DNA of 64,000 nt from an uncultured SAR92 cluster bacterium (lineage in GTDB: Bacteria; Pseudomonadota; Gammaproteobacteria; Pseudomonadales; Porticoccaceae), in NCBI GenBank assembly GCA_902596775.1, contig CACJVE010000002.1, forward strand, positions 1-64,000. Reading direction: 5' to 3'. Of the stretch, positions 43,691-54,560 are shown piece by piece; the first letter of the stretch is position 1; every line of letters begins with the position of its first letter. Under the pieces are notes generated by a model. That model searched no databases. It saw nothing but the letters and a program-made list of their open reading frames with translations, and was not told where the DNA came from. Position numbers and translations under genes: made by a program.

Positions 43691-44182
43691 CTAAAACTGA
43701 GAGTGCTGTGTTGGTCCATTTATCGGTATCTTCCTGATACATATATCAAAAATTGGCCACACGCATACTGAGGTTATCGAGACGAAAAAAATCTGTACTA
43801 GGTTTGTAGGTATATCAAAAAAGGAATATAAGAAGCTATTGAAAGCTTCAAAAAATAAAATTGTTACTAGAATGAAAAGGCACCGTTGTTTTAAAGAAAA
43901 ATAAGATAGCCAACCAATCAAGTAAACTGGAACTGCTGATACCAGTGTAAATGAAATTATATTAATACCTATTAAAGATCCAGAAATGAGATCATAAATC
44001 AAACCCATAATTGCGGAGAATCCAACTCCAAATCTTTTTGGCACAAAAATAATCCAACCCAATGTATTTAATAATAAAAAATTTGGTTTCAAACCAATCA
44101 GACTCTGTGACATCGGCATGTACTGAAAAACACATGCAATGACTATCGAACAAGCTAAGTATATACCGATATTACCTTTCAT
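43691..44182 (-). CDS. mreD: Rod shape-determining protein MreD
   Basis: 163-aa multi-TM protein after mreC; GLKPNFLLLNTLGWIIFVPKRFGVGFSAIMGLIYDLISGSLIG. Confidence 0.92.
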   Translation of the reverse strand: MKGNIGIYLACSIVIACVFQYMPMSQSLIGLKPNFLLLNTLGWIIFVPKRFGVGFSAIMGLIYDLISGSLIGINIISFTLVSAVPVYLIGWLSYFSLKQRCLFILVTILFFEAFNSFLYSFFDIPTNLVQIFFVSITSVCVWPIFDICIRKIPINGPTQHSQF

Positions 44183-45012
44183 GAGCGCTTTTTTGTTGCA
44201 TCAAAAACAAGCAACAGATGCTTACTTTTATTGATATGAGCGGACGGAGTTACCTCCACACTAACAAAATTAGCTCCTGATTTGTGATTTATTGCAGTCA
44301 CGATCCCAACAGGATATCCAGCCGGAAATCGACCACCTAATCCAGAACTGACGAGCTGATCACCAACTTTAACGTCTGACGTTGGCGAAATAAATCTTAA
44401 TGTCATCGTTTTAAAATCTGATATGCCCTCTGCTGTAGATCTCATTCCAGTTCTTAAGACTTGGACGGGTATTGCATGAGTACTATCAGTAATTAACAAA
44501 ACTGTACTAAAATTCTTATTTACTCTCGTCACTTGACCCATAAGTCCTTCCGAATCAAGGACCGGTTGTCCGATATAAACACCGTCTTCAGAGCCCCGAT
44601 TTATTATCAAAGTATGAATTTTAGAGGTTATTGAAACACCAATTACCTCAGTGACAAGGATTTCATCCATCAGTAATTCAGTGGCATTAAGTAATAATCT
44701 TAATCTAATGTTTTCAGCCTGCAACTCACCCATCCTCTGTAATTTACCTTTATAAATTAAGTTTTCTTGGATGAGCTGGGTATTTTCTGATTCTAAATCC
44801 GATCTCTTGACTGTAATGTTTGATAACCAACCTAAAAGATCAGATGGTATATTTGAGACGTAATGAAGTGGGATTCCAACATTATCAACAAACGAATTCA
44901 TTGGCGATAGCCAGTTTGTATTCCTATTAATTACGATAAGAGCAAGTCCAATGACACATAAAATGGAGACTTGTTTTAAGATTTGTGAAAACTTTACAGA
45001 AAGATTTTTGAT
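44179..45012 (-). CDS. mreC: Rod shape-determining protein MreC; start uncertain, probably upstream of the track ATG (44901)
   Basis: Core MreC sequence; in-frame upstream extension encodes IKNLSVKFSQILKQVSILCVIGLALIVINRNTNWLSP, a basic N-terminus plus TM. Confidence 0.85.
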   Translation of the reverse strand: MKNLSVKFSQILKQVSILCVIGLALIVINRNTNWLSPMNSFVDNVGIPLHYVSNIPSDLLGWLSNITVKRSDLESENTQLIQENLIYKGKLQRMGELQAENIRLRLLLNATELLMDEILVTEVIGVSITSKIHTLIINRGSEDGVYIGQPVLDSEGLMGQVTRVNKNFSTVLLITDSTHAIPVQVLRTGMRSTAEGISDFKTMTLRFISPTSDVKVGDQLVSSGLGGRFPAGYPVGIVTAINHKSGANFVSVEVTPSAHINKSKHLLLVFDATKKRS

Positions 45013-45057
45013 GCTTGCACTCCTGACCTTTTGTTGGAGAATCAGGTCAGAGAATTT

Positions 45058-46092
45058 TTAAGACTCTAACTTACGTATTTTCCTGTTATCCATCATATCC
45101 AAGAACTCACCTCCACCCCTCGCAACGCAGGTTAAAGGTTCCTCAGCAACAATAACGGGCAACCCAGTCTCATGATTCAATAATTTATCTAAGTCCCTTA
45201 ACAGCGCACCTCCACCCGTGAGCACGACACCGGCCTCGGCAATATCCGAAGCAAGTTCTGGCGGTGACTGCTCGAGAACTCGTTTTACTGCCTGCACTAT
45301 CCCGACTAGAGGCTCTTGCAAAGCATTAAGAATCTCGTCACTGGTAAGAGTAAAGCTCTTGGGAACACCCTCAGCTAAGTTTCTCCCTCTAACTTCTATT
45401 TGCCGAACTTCTTTGGCGAGAAAGGCACCACCAATTTCCATTTTAATCCTTTCGGCAGTTGTATCACCAATAACGCTTCCGTACTCTCGCCGCACAAAAT
45501 TTACAATCGAATCATCGAAGGAATCACCACCAATTCGCACGGAGTCAGCGTGAACTACACCACTAAGAGAAAGTATTGCGATCTCGGTTGTGCCACCTCC
45601 TATGTCTACAACCATCGAACCAACGGCCTCGTCTACAGGCAGACCAGCACCAATCGCAGCGGCCATCGGTTCATCTACAAGATGAACTTCTCTTGCTCCC
45701 GCATGATAAGCAGCCTCTTCAATAGCCCTTCTCTCTACTTCTGTCGCCATGCAGGGGACACAAATTAGCACTCTCGGACTCGGGGGGAAAAAACTCGTGT
45801 CGTGGACTTTTTTTATAAAATGCAGCAACATTTTTTCCGTTACCTGAAAGTCGGCTATTACTCCATCTTTAAGCGGTCTGATCGCAGTAATATCGCCAGG
45901 TGTTCGGCCAAGCATTCTTTTGGCATCTACACCGACAGCGTCCACAATTTTTTGCCCTTGATGATGACGGATTGCTACCACTGAGGGTTCGTTCAAAACA
46001 ATACCTTTTTCTCGAACATAAATTAGTGTGTTCGCTGTGCCGAGGTCAATGGACAAATCACTGGAAAATATGCCCCTTATTTTTTTTAACAT
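45058..46092 (-). CDS. mreB: Rod shape-determining protein MreB
   Basis: [49 protein letters not shown]. Confidence 0.98.
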   Translation of the reverse strand: MLKKIRGIFSSDLSIDLGTANTLIYVREKGIVLNEPSVVAIRHHQGQKIVDAVGVDAKRMLGRTPGDITAIRPLKDGVIADFQVTEKMLLHFIKKVHDTSFFPPSPRVLICVPCMATEVERRAIEEAAYHAGAREVHLVDEPMAAAIGAGLPVDEAVGSMVVDIGGGTTEIAILSLSGVVHADSVRIGGDSFDDSIVNFVRREYGSVIGDTTAERIKMEIGGAFLAKEVRQIEVRGRNLAEGVPKSFTLTSDEILNALQEPLVGIVQAVKRVLEQSPPELASDIAEAGVVLTGGGALLRDLDKLLNHETGLPVIVAEEPLTCVARGGGEFLDMMDNRKIRKLES

Positions 46093-46297
46093 TCTAATAG
46101 GATCTCTGATATATATAGCGACTTAACAGTGTATCTGAAATAACCCATTAATGGCCAGCGCTACATCAAAATAAGGCATAAACAAGGGGCCCTTTAACCT
46201 AAAACATTAATCCACAGAAATGATGAATGAATGCGACAAACTACTATGCTAAAGTAATCCAGATTTCATCCTAAACAATTAGTATTTTGGTAATTCT

Positions 46298-46582
46298 ATG
46301 ACAATTACTTTTGAAGAAATTGAAAAATTAGCTACGTTATCCAAACTAAAAATTAGCAAAGAAAATCAAACTGTAATCAAAAAAAGATTAGAGGACGTTT
46401 TCGAATTAGTAGATCAGCTCAAACATACGGAAACCTGCTCACTGGAGGCTAATTTTGACAATGATCACTCGCAAAGACTAAGAAATGGCCAAAAGATTGA
46501 AAAAATAAATCGTGATGAACTACAGAATTGTGCCCCTGAAGTTCTCGATGGCTTTTACAAAGTGCCTAGGGTAATAGACTAA
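46298..46582 (+). CDS. gatC: Asp-tRNA(Asn)/Glu-tRNA(Gln) amidotransferase subunit C
   Basis: TFEEIEKLATLSKLKI...VFELVDQLKHT; upstream of gatA. Confidence 0.95.
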   Translation: MTITFEEIEKLATLSKLKISKENQTVIKKRLEDVFELVDQLKHTETCSLEANFDNDHSQRLRNGQKIEKINRDELQNCAPEVLDGFYKVPRVID

Positions 46583-46585
46583 AGC

Positions 46586-48049
46586 GTGTCAATAATGAAA
46601 GAATCATCGATTGCTGATCTAAATTTAGCTTTAAAGAAAAAAGACTTTTCAAGTGTTGAGCTTACCAAGTTTTTCCTTAAGCGAATCGAAAAATATAATC
46701 ATGATCTAAATGCTGTCATAACAACTTGCGATGAGGCTGCCCTCATTGAAGCAGAAAAGGCTGACACGAGAATTGCTGAGGGTAATGCGCCTGATTTATG
46801 CGGTATTCCAATTCTTCACAAAGATATTTTTTGCACTAAGAATGTTTTGACAACTTGCGGGTCAAAGATGCTAGCAAACTTTTGCCCCCCATATAACGCA
46901 ACTGTTGTTGAAAATTTTGAAAGATCAGGACTTGTCACACTAGGCAAAACAAATATGGACGAATTCGCAATGGGTTCGTCTAACGAGACAAGCTATTTTG
47001 GCTCAGTCAATAATCCGTGGGCTTTAGATTGTGTCCCAGGAGGCTCCTCTGGAGGCTCAGCCGCGTCGGTAGCCGCGCGTCTAGCGCCCGCAGCAACTGC
47101 TACAGATACTGGTGGCTCAATAAGGCAACCTGCTGCTTTATGCGGTGTCACTGGGATAAAACCAACTTACGGTAGCGTATCTCGATGGGGAATGATTGCT
47201 TTTGCCTCTAGCCTCGACCAAGGAGGTCCAATAGCAAAAAGCGCTGAGGACTGTGCTTTATTACTTAATTGCATGGCCAGCTTCGACCCTCTCGACTCTA
47301 CCAGCATTCAAAACACGCGTCCAAGCTATAGTGAAAAACTGAATAAAACAATTAATGGTTTAAAAATTGGAGTACCTAAGGAATATTTTTCGGAGGGACT
47401 CAACTCAGGGACTAAAGATGTAGTAGAGAAAGCGATTAAAACACTGGAAGATTTGGGCTCAGAAATTATAGAATTATCGTTGCCAAACTCCAGTCTTTCT
47501 GTGCCCGCATATTATGTTATTGCTCCTGCAGAGGCATCAGCAAATCTCTCTAGGTATGATGGCATAAAATATGGATATCGCTGTGATAACCCGAAAAATT
47601 TAGAAGATTTATACATAAGAAGCAGATCAGAAGGGTTTGGTGAGGAAGTCCAGAGAAGAATTATGATCGGCAATTATTGCCTTTCGTCTGGATACTTCGA
47701 CGCATATTATAAAAAAGCACAAATGGTAAAAGAGCTTATAAGTCAGGATTTTAAAAATGCCTTTGACAAAGTCGATGTTCTAGTTGGGCCAACATGTCCA
47801 TCACCAGCCTTTAAGCATGGGACAAAAAATGATAATCCTGTCGAAATGTATTTAGAAGATGTATACACAATCGCAGTTAACCTTGCCGGTTTGCCAGGAA
47901 TGTCTATTCCTTGTGGACGAGTTGACAGAAAACCTGTTGGCATGCAAATCATAGGGAGCTATTTAAACGAAGCCATAATGCTGCAAGTCGCTCATCAATT
48001 TCAGAAACACACCACCTGGCATAAAGAATCTCCTGAGGATTTTGTATGA
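46586..48049 (+). CDS. gatA: Amidotransferase subunit A
   Basis: Amidase signature [44 protein letters not shown]. Confidence 0.97.
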   Translation: MSIMKESSIADLNLALKKKDFSSVELTKFFLKRIEKYNHDLNAVITTCDEAALIEAEKADTRIAEGNAPDLCGIPILHKDIFCTKNVLTTCGSKMLANFCPPYNATVVENFERSGLVTLGKTNMDEFAMGSSNETSYFGSVNNPWALDCVPGGSSGGSAASVAARLAPAATATDTGGSIRQPAALCGVTGIKPTYGSVSRWGMIAFASSLDQGGPIAKSAEDCALLLNCMASFDPLDSTSIQNTRPSYSEKLNKTINGLKIGVPKEYFSEGLNSGTKDVVEKAIKTLEDLGSEIIELSLPNSSLSVPAYYVIAPAEASANLSRYDGIKYGYRCDNPKNLEDLYIRSRSEGFGEEVQRRIMIGNYCLSSGYFDAYYKKAQMVKELISQDFKNAFDKVDVLVGPTCPSPAFKHGTKNDNPVEMYLEDVYTIAVNLAGLPGMSIPCGRVDRKPVGMQIIGSYLNEAIMLQVAHQFQKHTTWHKESPEDFV

Positions 48050-49509
48050 GTTGGGAGACAGTGATTGGTCTTGAGATCCATGTTCAACTCTCTACCAAAA
48101 CAAAAATATTCTCAAGTGCCAGCACTAAGTTCGGTTCTGAACCAAATTCTCAGGCTAGCACAATTGATCTAGCTCTTCCTGGAACTCTGCCAGTTCTAAA
48201 TGAGGATGCCTTGCACTACGCAATTATGTTTGGCTTGGCTATTGATGCTGAAATTTGTAAGGAATCAGTTTTTGAGAGAAAGAATTATTTTTACCCCGAT
48301 CTGCCTAAAGGCTATCAGACAACTCAGCTGGAAAAACCAATAGTTGGGCGAGGGAAAGTCGTGATCGAATTAGCCGACAGCAGCAAAAAAGATATTGGAA
48401 TTCATCATGCTCATTTGGAGGAAGATGCTGGAAAATCAATCCATAGCGAACATTCTCGGGATGGCTATTCTCTTTTAGACCTGAATCGAGCAGGTACTCC
48501 ACTAATTGAAATTGTTTCTGATCCAGACATGCGGAATCCTCAAGAGGCGGTAGCATTCGCAAAAAAACTTTACAGTATTGTTACTGCAATAGGTATCTGC
48601 GATGGTGAAATGAGTCAAGGTAGTATGAGGTTTGACGTAAATGTTTCCGTTAGACCCACCGGATCAAATGAACTGGGAACTAGAACTGAAACAAAAAATT
48701 TAAATTCTTTTAAATTTATGGAAGACGCCATTAACTATGAGGTAGACAGACAGATAAGAGTAATTGAAGGTGGTGGAGAAATAAGACAGGAAACACGCTT
48801 ATATAACGGTCTAACTAAAAAGAGTCAACCAATGAGGTCGAAAGAAGAGGCCAATGACTATAGGTATTTTCCCTGTCCTGATTTACTCCCGGTCATTGTT
48901 TCAGATGAATTAATTGAGCAACTAAGGAAATCAGTTCCTGAACTGCCTGATAATAAAAAACAACGGTTTATGGATGTATATGAGTTGTCTGAATATGATG
49001 CAAATGCACTAACAGACAATGCCGCAATATCAAACTTCTTTGAAGATTGTATCAAGTTATCAGACTCTCCTAAAATAATTGCAAATTGGATACTAGGGGA
49101 GATCACATCAAAGCTTAATCAAGAAAACATTACTTTTGAAAATATCCCGATATCATCGGCTGATCTTACAGGTCTTCTTGTAAGAGTCTCGGATAAAACT
49201 ATCTCGAACAAAATTGCCAAGGAAGTATTTGACTCAATCTGGCTTGGTGAAGGAAATGCAGACTCCATAATAGAGAAAAAGGGACTTTCACAAATTTCAG
49301 ACGATGATTTCCTCGACAAACTAGTTGCCGAGGTTATTGATAGTAATCCAAATATGCTGGAGGACTATATAAAGACTGAGAAAAGTAAAAGAAAGAAAAA
49401 ATTGGGAGGCTTCATGGGTCAAATAATGAAGAAATCAAAAGGCCAAGCAAATCCTAAACAAGCAAACGAAATATTGTTACGGCAAATTCAAGAAATACTT
49501 GAGAAATAG
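48046..49509 (+). CDS. gatB: Amidotransferase subunit B
   Basis: [71 protein letters not shown]. Confidence 0.97.
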   Translation: MSWETVIGLEIHVQLSTKTKIFSSASTKFGSEPNSQASTIDLALPGTLPVLNEDALHYAIMFGLAIDAEICKESVFERKNYFYPDLPKGYQTTQLEKPIVGRGKVVIELADSSKKDIGIHHAHLEEDAGKSIHSEHSRDGYSLLDLNRAGTPLIEIVSDPDMRNPQEAVAFAKKLYSIVTAIGICDGEMSQGSMRFDVNVSVRPTGSNELGTRTETKNLNSFKFMEDAINYEVDRQIRVIEGGGEIRQETRLYNGLTKKSQPMRSKEEANDYRYFPCPDLLPVIVSDELIEQLRKSVPELPDNKKQRFMDVYELSEYDANALTDNAAISNFFEDCIKLSDSPKIIANWILGEITSKLNQENITFENIPISSADLTGLLVRVSDKTISNKIAKEVFDSIWLGEGNADSIIEKKGLSQISDDDFLDKLVAEVIDSNPNMLEDYIKTEKSKRKKKLGGFMGQIMKKSKGQANPKQANEILLRQIQEILEK

Positions 49510-49511
49510 CG

Positions 49512-49649
49512 ATGCGAAAAAAAAGAGATTTGCCTAGCAAAGTCTGTAAAAGTTGTAACCGAAGCTTTACTTGGCGTAAAAAATGGAGCAGATGTTGGGA
49601 TGAGGTCCAGTTCTGCTCTGTTAGATGCAAAAAGTCTTCAAATTTCTAA
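49512..49649 (+). CDS. DUF2256-like zinc-ribbon small protein (45 aa)
   Basis: MRKKRDLPSKVCKSCNRSFTWRKKWSRCWDEVQFCSVRCKKSSNF; CxxC plus CxxxC; too short for the ORF track. Confidence 0.82.
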   Translation: MRKKRDLPSKVCKSCNRSFTWRKKWSRCWDEVQFCSVRCKKSSNF

Positions 49650-49690
49650 CCTGAGTTGTTCAACTCTAGAAAAGCCAATGAGTCTTAACT

Positions 49691-50665
49691 GTGAGATGCG
49701 TTGATGTATTAATTATAGGGGCCGGCCTCTCAGGTGTAGTCGCTGGCAAGCGACTTCTGGATGCTCGCAAAACTATTCAATTGGTAGAAAAATCAGCCTC
49801 TATTGGGGGAAGACTTGCCAACAAAAGATTTGATGGGGCATTTTTTGATACTGGCGCACAATTTTTTACTGCTAAGGATCCTGTTTTTCAAAACTTTGTC
49901 AGTGATTGGGTTTCTTCTGGAGTAGTAAAAGAATGGTATTCTGATTATCCAGGCGCCTTATCAGTACACCCGAGATATCGGGGTTCACCTGCGATGAATA
50001 TAATTGCAAAAAACATAGCAACAAGACTTCCGATAAAACTTAAAACAAAAGCTTTAAGGATTAGTCGTGAAGGGGAAATATGGAAAACCAGCTTCTCGAA
50101 TGACGAGGAAATAATATCTAAAGCAATACTGATAACCACGCCAGTGCCTCAGGCTATTGAAATAATCGATCAAAGCAATGTCGTTCTCAATAAATTAGTC
50201 AGAAAGCGATTAGATAAAATTAGTTATGAGTCGTGTTATGCAATAATGGCAATACTGGATAAACCATCCAAGATTCCATCACCTGGCTCAATTTCTATTG
50301 CTGATGATATTGTAAGTTGGATAAGCGACAATCAACAAAAAGGTATTTCAGAAATCCCCGCGATAACAATCCTCTCCAATCTAGACTACTTGGAGTATAA
50401 AAACGCGGATATAAAAGATTTAGAGCAATCCATTATAGACAGCGCTGAAAAATACAGTGAAGCTAAAGTGAAAAGTTATCAAACGCATTTTTGGCGCTAC
50501 AGTAAGCCACTTGAACAAGATGCACAAAGGTTTGTGGAAGCAAATATAAATACATCCTTGCCACCTCTTTTTTTGGCGGGAGATGCGATGGCTGGACCAA
50601 GAGTTGAAGGTGCTTTTATGAGCGGCTTTTACGTGGCTGATGCGATAACAAATAACTTGAGTTAA
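49691..50665 (+). CDS. FAD/NAD(P)-dependent oxidoreductase (renalase-like)
   Basis: VLIIGAGLSGVVAGKRLLDARKTIQLVEKSASIGGRLANKRFDGAFFDTGAQFFTA; LFLAGDAMAGPRVEGAFMSGFYVADAI. Confidence 0.88.
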   Translation: MRCVDVLIIGAGLSGVVAGKRLLDARKTIQLVEKSASIGGRLANKRFDGAFFDTGAQFFTAKDPVFQNFVSDWVSSGVVKEWYSDYPGALSVHPRYRGSPAMNIIAKNIATRLPIKLKTKALRISREGEIWKTSFSNDEEIISKAILITTPVPQAIEIIDQSNVVLNKLVRKRLDKISYESCYAIMAILDKPSKIPSPGSISIADDIVSWISDNQQKGISEIPAITILSNLDYLEYKNADIKDLEQSIIDSAEKYSEAKVKSYQTHFWRYSKPLEQDAQRFVEANINTSLPPLFLAGDAMAGPRVEGAFMSGFYVADAITNNLS

Positions 50666-50669
50666 GAAA

Positions 50670-51812
50670 CTACTTCATTAATTCCCTAGAGATTATTAAC
50701 TTCATAATCTCGTTACTGCCTCCATAGATACGCTGCACTCGCGAATCAGCAAACGCTCTACAAACTGGGTACTCCCACATGTAGCCCCAACCACCATGAA
50801 GCTGCAAACACTCATCAGCCACCTTGCATTGTAAATCGGTAGCAACTAGTTTTAATTTTGATGCCGTTACAGTATCAAGTTCATCATTGAGTAATAACTC
50901 AGTGCATCTATCTAGAAAAACTTCTGCGCTCGAAATTTCAGCCGACAACTCAGCAAGTTTGAACTGCGTATTTTGGAAAGAAGCTATTGGTGCACCAAAG
51001 GCTTTCCGCTCCTTAGTATAAGAAATAGTGCTCTCAAGTAATGCCTGAGCATTAGCTACTGCTCCAACAGCAATAGATAGTCTCTCTTGCGGAAGATCTT
51101 GCATTAAGTAGATAAAACCACGACCCTCTTCACCTAACAAATTTTCTTTGGGGACTTTCACATCTTGAAAAAATAATTCTGAAGTGTCTTGCGCTTTCAT
51201 ACCTAATTTTTCTAAATTTTTACCCTTCGAAAATCCTTCAAATTCTGATTCAACTAAAAACAAACTTATACCTTTTGACCCGGCATTCACATCGGTCTTT
51301 GCAACCACTATAACTAAACCCGATTTTTGTCCATTTGTTATAAATGTTTTAGATCCATTTAAAATATAATGATCTCCATGAAGAACTGCTGTGGTTTTAG
51401 CTCCTTGCAAATCTGATCCTGCGCCAGGCTCCGACATTGCAATCGCTGTGATTAATTCACCTGAAACACACTTTGGTAGATATTTTTGTTTTTGAAAATC
51501 TGTACCATACCTTTCAATATATGGGACAGCGATATCTGAGTGGAGCGTCCAACCTAAACCGGTACAACCCGATCTTGCTATTTCCTCATTCACTATACAG
51601 TTGTATTTGAAGTCTGCCTCGACTCCACCATATTCCTCTGAAACTGTAGGACAGAGGAACCCTTGAGCACCAGCCTCAAGCCAAATATCATCGCTTACCA
51701 TCCCATCTTTTTCCCATTCATCATGGTGAGGAACTGCCTGGGTTTCTATAAACTTTCTAACTGATTGACGAAATATTTCGTGATCAGAATCATATAAATT
51801 TCTTGGAATCAT
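50670..51812 (-). CDS. Acyl-CoA dehydrogenase
   Basis: AIAMSEPGAGSDLQGAKTTA; LHGGWGYMWEYPVCRAFADSRVQRIYGGSNEIMKLIISR. Confidence 0.95.
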   Translation of the reverse strand: MIPRNLYDSDHEIFRQSVRKFIETQAVPHHDEWEKDGMVSDDIWLEAGAQGFLCPTVSEEYGGVEADFKYNCIVNEEIARSGCTGLGWTLHSDIAVPYIERYGTDFQKQKYLPKCVSGELITAIAMSEPGAGSDLQGAKTTAVLHGDHYILNGSKTFITNGQKSGLVIVVAKTDVNAGSKGISLFLVESEFEGFSKGKNLEKLGMKAQDTSELFFQDVKVPKENLLGEEGRGFIYLMQDLPQERLSIAVGAVANAQALLESTISYTKERKAFGAPIASFQNTQFKLAELSAEISSAEVFLDRCTELLLNDELDTVTASKLKLVATDLQCKVADECLQLHGGWGYMWEYPVCRAFADSRVQRIYGGSNEIMKLIISRELMK

Positions 51813-51903
51813 ATTTACCTCAGCGCATAAATTTTTCTTAGTCTAGCAATAAAAGAAAATGATAAAAGAAAAAAAAATGACTGTAGCGTTCTGCGTTAAA
51901 GCA

Positions 51904-53733
51904 TTAATCAAAACCGATAAAACCTCCAGACTGATGACTCCAAAGCTTTGTATATATGCCATTTTTTTTGAGAAGTTCATCATGAGTTCCCTGCTCTATA
52001 ATCTCTCCCTGATCGAGCACGATTAACCTATCCATAGCAGCAATTGTCGATAATCTATGAGCAATAGCCATAACTGTTTTCCCCACCATCAATTCTGAGA
52101 GGTTTTGCTGTATTGATGCTTCAACTTCTGAGTCCAAAGCAGATGTTGCCTCGTCTAATATTAGAATTGGCGCATTTTTCAAGAGAACTCTTGCAATAGC
52201 AATTCTTTGTCTTTGGCCTCCAGATAAGGTGACTCCCCGTTCACCGACATGAGCGTCATAACCAATCCTACCCGAACTATCTCTTAACTTTAAAATAAAC
52301 TCATGGGCCTGAGCACGTTTCGCTGCCGTTATCATTTCCTCTTTCGAGGCATCAGGGCGACCAAACATAATATTATCACTAACTGATCGGTGAAGAAGCG
52401 AGGTATCTTGCGCCACGACTGCAATTTTTGATCTAAGACTCTCTTGATAGACGCCAGAAATATCGACTTGATCAATCATGATTGAACCTTTCTGAACATC
52501 ATAAAATCTCAAAAGTAGACTCACTAGGCTAGATTTTCCAGCGCCACTTCTGCCCACAATCCCAATTTTCTCCCCTGCTTTTATGTTGAGATTTAATCCT
52601 TTAAATACCGCGTCATTATCATTATAGGAAAAATGAAGATTTCTAAATTCAATATCTCCTGACTGCACCTCGATGTTTTTTGCATTGTGACGATCTTTGA
52701 CAATATTGGGGACAGAAAGAGTATTTATTCCATCTTGAACAACTCCAATATTTTCAAAAAGACCACTTATTTCCCAGAGAATCCAATGAGACATTCCTGA
52801 CAACCTAATTGACAAACTCATTACTATTGCGATGGCACCAGGTGTGATCAAATCATCTAGCCATAGATATATGCCAAGACCTGCGGTAGAAAAAATTAGA
52901 ACCATGTTAAGAGTCCATAGTGCAATATTCAGTTTTGTAACCAATCTCATCATTGGATAAACAGTCTCCAAAAACTCGTTCATACCATCGCGAACGTATT
53001 CAGACTCCCTGCTGTTATGCGAAAAAAGTTTTAAGGTAACAATATTGGTGTAGCTATCTACAATTCTACCCGTCATAAGTGATCTCGCATCTGCCTGGAC
53101 CCTAGACACTTTTTTCATTTTTGGTACAAAATGTCTTTGTATTTGGATATAAAAAACAAGCCAAAAAATGAGTGGGATGCACAATCTTAGATCTGCACTT
53201 GCAACTAATATGAAAGCTGTCACCAAATAAATAATCACAAATAAAATTACATCCAACAATTTCATGACTGTATCTCTAACAGCAAGAGCAGTTTGCATTA
53301 CTTTGGTTGCTATTCGACCGCTAAACTCTGTTTGGAAAAAACTATAGCTTTGATTAAGCAGGTATCGGTGCGCCAACCAACGTACTGTCATCGGAAAATT
53401 CCCCATCAAGGTCTGATGAACTATTAACGACCTTAATGCATTAGATATGGGAATTATCAGTAGCATAAAAATTCCCATAATAATTAGATCATTGAGAGAT
53501 TCACTTAAAAAAGTAGCTCTATCTTGTTCGGACAACCAATCGACTAACTTACCGAGAATTCCATAAAGAAGAGCTTCAGAGATCGCTGTTATTGCCGTTA
53601 AAAAAGCCATCAATAACAACCATCCCTCCATGCCTCGTGTGTAATATCTGCAAAATTGAAATACACCCTGAGGAGGTTGTTGAGCAACTTTAGGGGGGAA
53701 AGGGTTAACTAACTTTTCAAAATAAGAAAACAT
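51904..53733 (-). CDS. ABC transporter, fused permease/ATPase (exporter type)
   Basis: IGIVGRSGAGKSSLVSLLLRFYD; VTLSGGQRQRIAIARVLLKNAPILILDEATSALDSEVEASIQ. Confidence 0.95.
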   Translation of the reverse strand: MFSYFEKLVNPFPPKVAQQPPQGVFQFCRYYTRGMEGWLLLMAFLTAITAISEALLYGILGKLVDWLSEQDRATFLSESLNDLIIMGIFMLLIIPISNALRSLIVHQTLMGNFPMTVRWLAHRYLLNQSYSFFQTEFSGRIATKVMQTALAVRDTVMKLLDVILFVIIYLVTAFILVASADLRLCIPLIFWLVFYIQIQRHFVPKMKKVSRVQADARSLMTGRIVDSYTNIVTLKLFSHNSRESEYVRDGMNEFLETVYPMMRLVTKLNIALWTLNMVLIFSTAGLGIYLWLDDLITPGAIAIVMSLSIRLSGMSHWILWEISGLFENIGVVQDGINTLSVPNIVKDRHNAKNIEVQSGDIEFRNLHFSYNDNDAVFKGLNLNIKAGEKIGIVGRSGAGKSSLVSLLLRFYDVQKGSIMIDQVDISGVYQESLRSKIAVVAQDTSLLHRSVSDNIMFGRPDASKEEMITAAKRAQAHEFILKLRDSSGRIGYDAHVGERGVTLSGGQRQRIAIARVLLKNAPILILDEATSALDSEVEASIQQNLSELMVGKTVMAIAHRLSTIAAMDRLIVLDQGEIIEQGTHDELLKKNGIYTKLWSHQSGGFIGFD

Positions 53734-53854
53734 AAATTTCTATAAATACAACGGTTGTTCGTGAGGACCTAATTTGAATTAAAAGGTATCTGCCAGAGGA
53801 TACTGAAAGAGAGATGAGTTGGATTCAAGAGAAATATACTCTTTAGTAAATTAT

Positions 53855-54502
53855 TCACCCAATTGCCGATCGAAAGACCACTTGTTTCAACATTACTTTA
53901 TTAAAACAGTCTAATGTTAAAAGATATTGAAGCCATCGAACTAACGCTTTATAGCGGGAGTTTAAAAACCAATCATAATCGACAAGTGCGAACTGGCGTA
54001 TGAAGGGAAGTATGGCAATATCAGCAAGAGTTAATTCATCTCCCAAAAGACAGGATCTCTTTTCCAGTAAATCATTCAAAAGGATCAGAAACCATTCAGC
54101 TTTCTCTCGGTGATTAGCAGCTTCATCTGGATCGGTGCAATATTTATACTTATCTAGAAGAGCCTTAAAGGAATTATCATTTCGATGAATTAATTGCATT
54201 GATGGTTCATAAATAGTCTTATCTAACCACCTGTGTGTCTTTTTATTTATATGAGAAAATCTTTTGAGACTCCAAATCATGATAGCTAAACTTTCATCTA
54301 TGACTGTTTCATCGGGAAGAACCAAGATTGGGACAGTTCCTTTTGGTGAGATATGCAACATCTCTATTGGCTTATCGGAGAGATTAACTTCCCTTAAACA
54401 AACATCTATTTTGCAAAGTTCTAATGACATCCTTGCTCTAATCGCATAAGGGCATCTTCTAAATGAATATAGGACAGGTTTCACAGTATTTTTAAAATTC
54501 AT
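53855..54502 (-). CDS. Glutathione S-transferase-like protein
   Basis: PVLYSFRRCPYAIRARMSLELCKIDVCLREVNLSDKPIEMLHISPKGTVPILVLPDETVIDESLAIM. Confidence 0.9.
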   Translation of the reverse strand: MNFKNTVKPVLYSFRRCPYAIRARMSLELCKIDVCLREVNLSDKPIEMLHISPKGTVPILVLPDETVIDESLAIMIWSLKRFSHINKKTHRWLDKTIYEPSMQLIHRNDNSFKALLDKYKYCTDPDEAANHREKAEWFLILLNDLLEKRSCLLGDELTLADIAILPFIRQFALVDYDWFLNSRYKALVRWLQYLLTLDCFNKVMLKQVVFRSAIG

Positions 54503-54560
54503 TTGTTTCGGATATTACCACTCCATCGTATGATATAACCTTTTCGATAGGTTTAAAATT

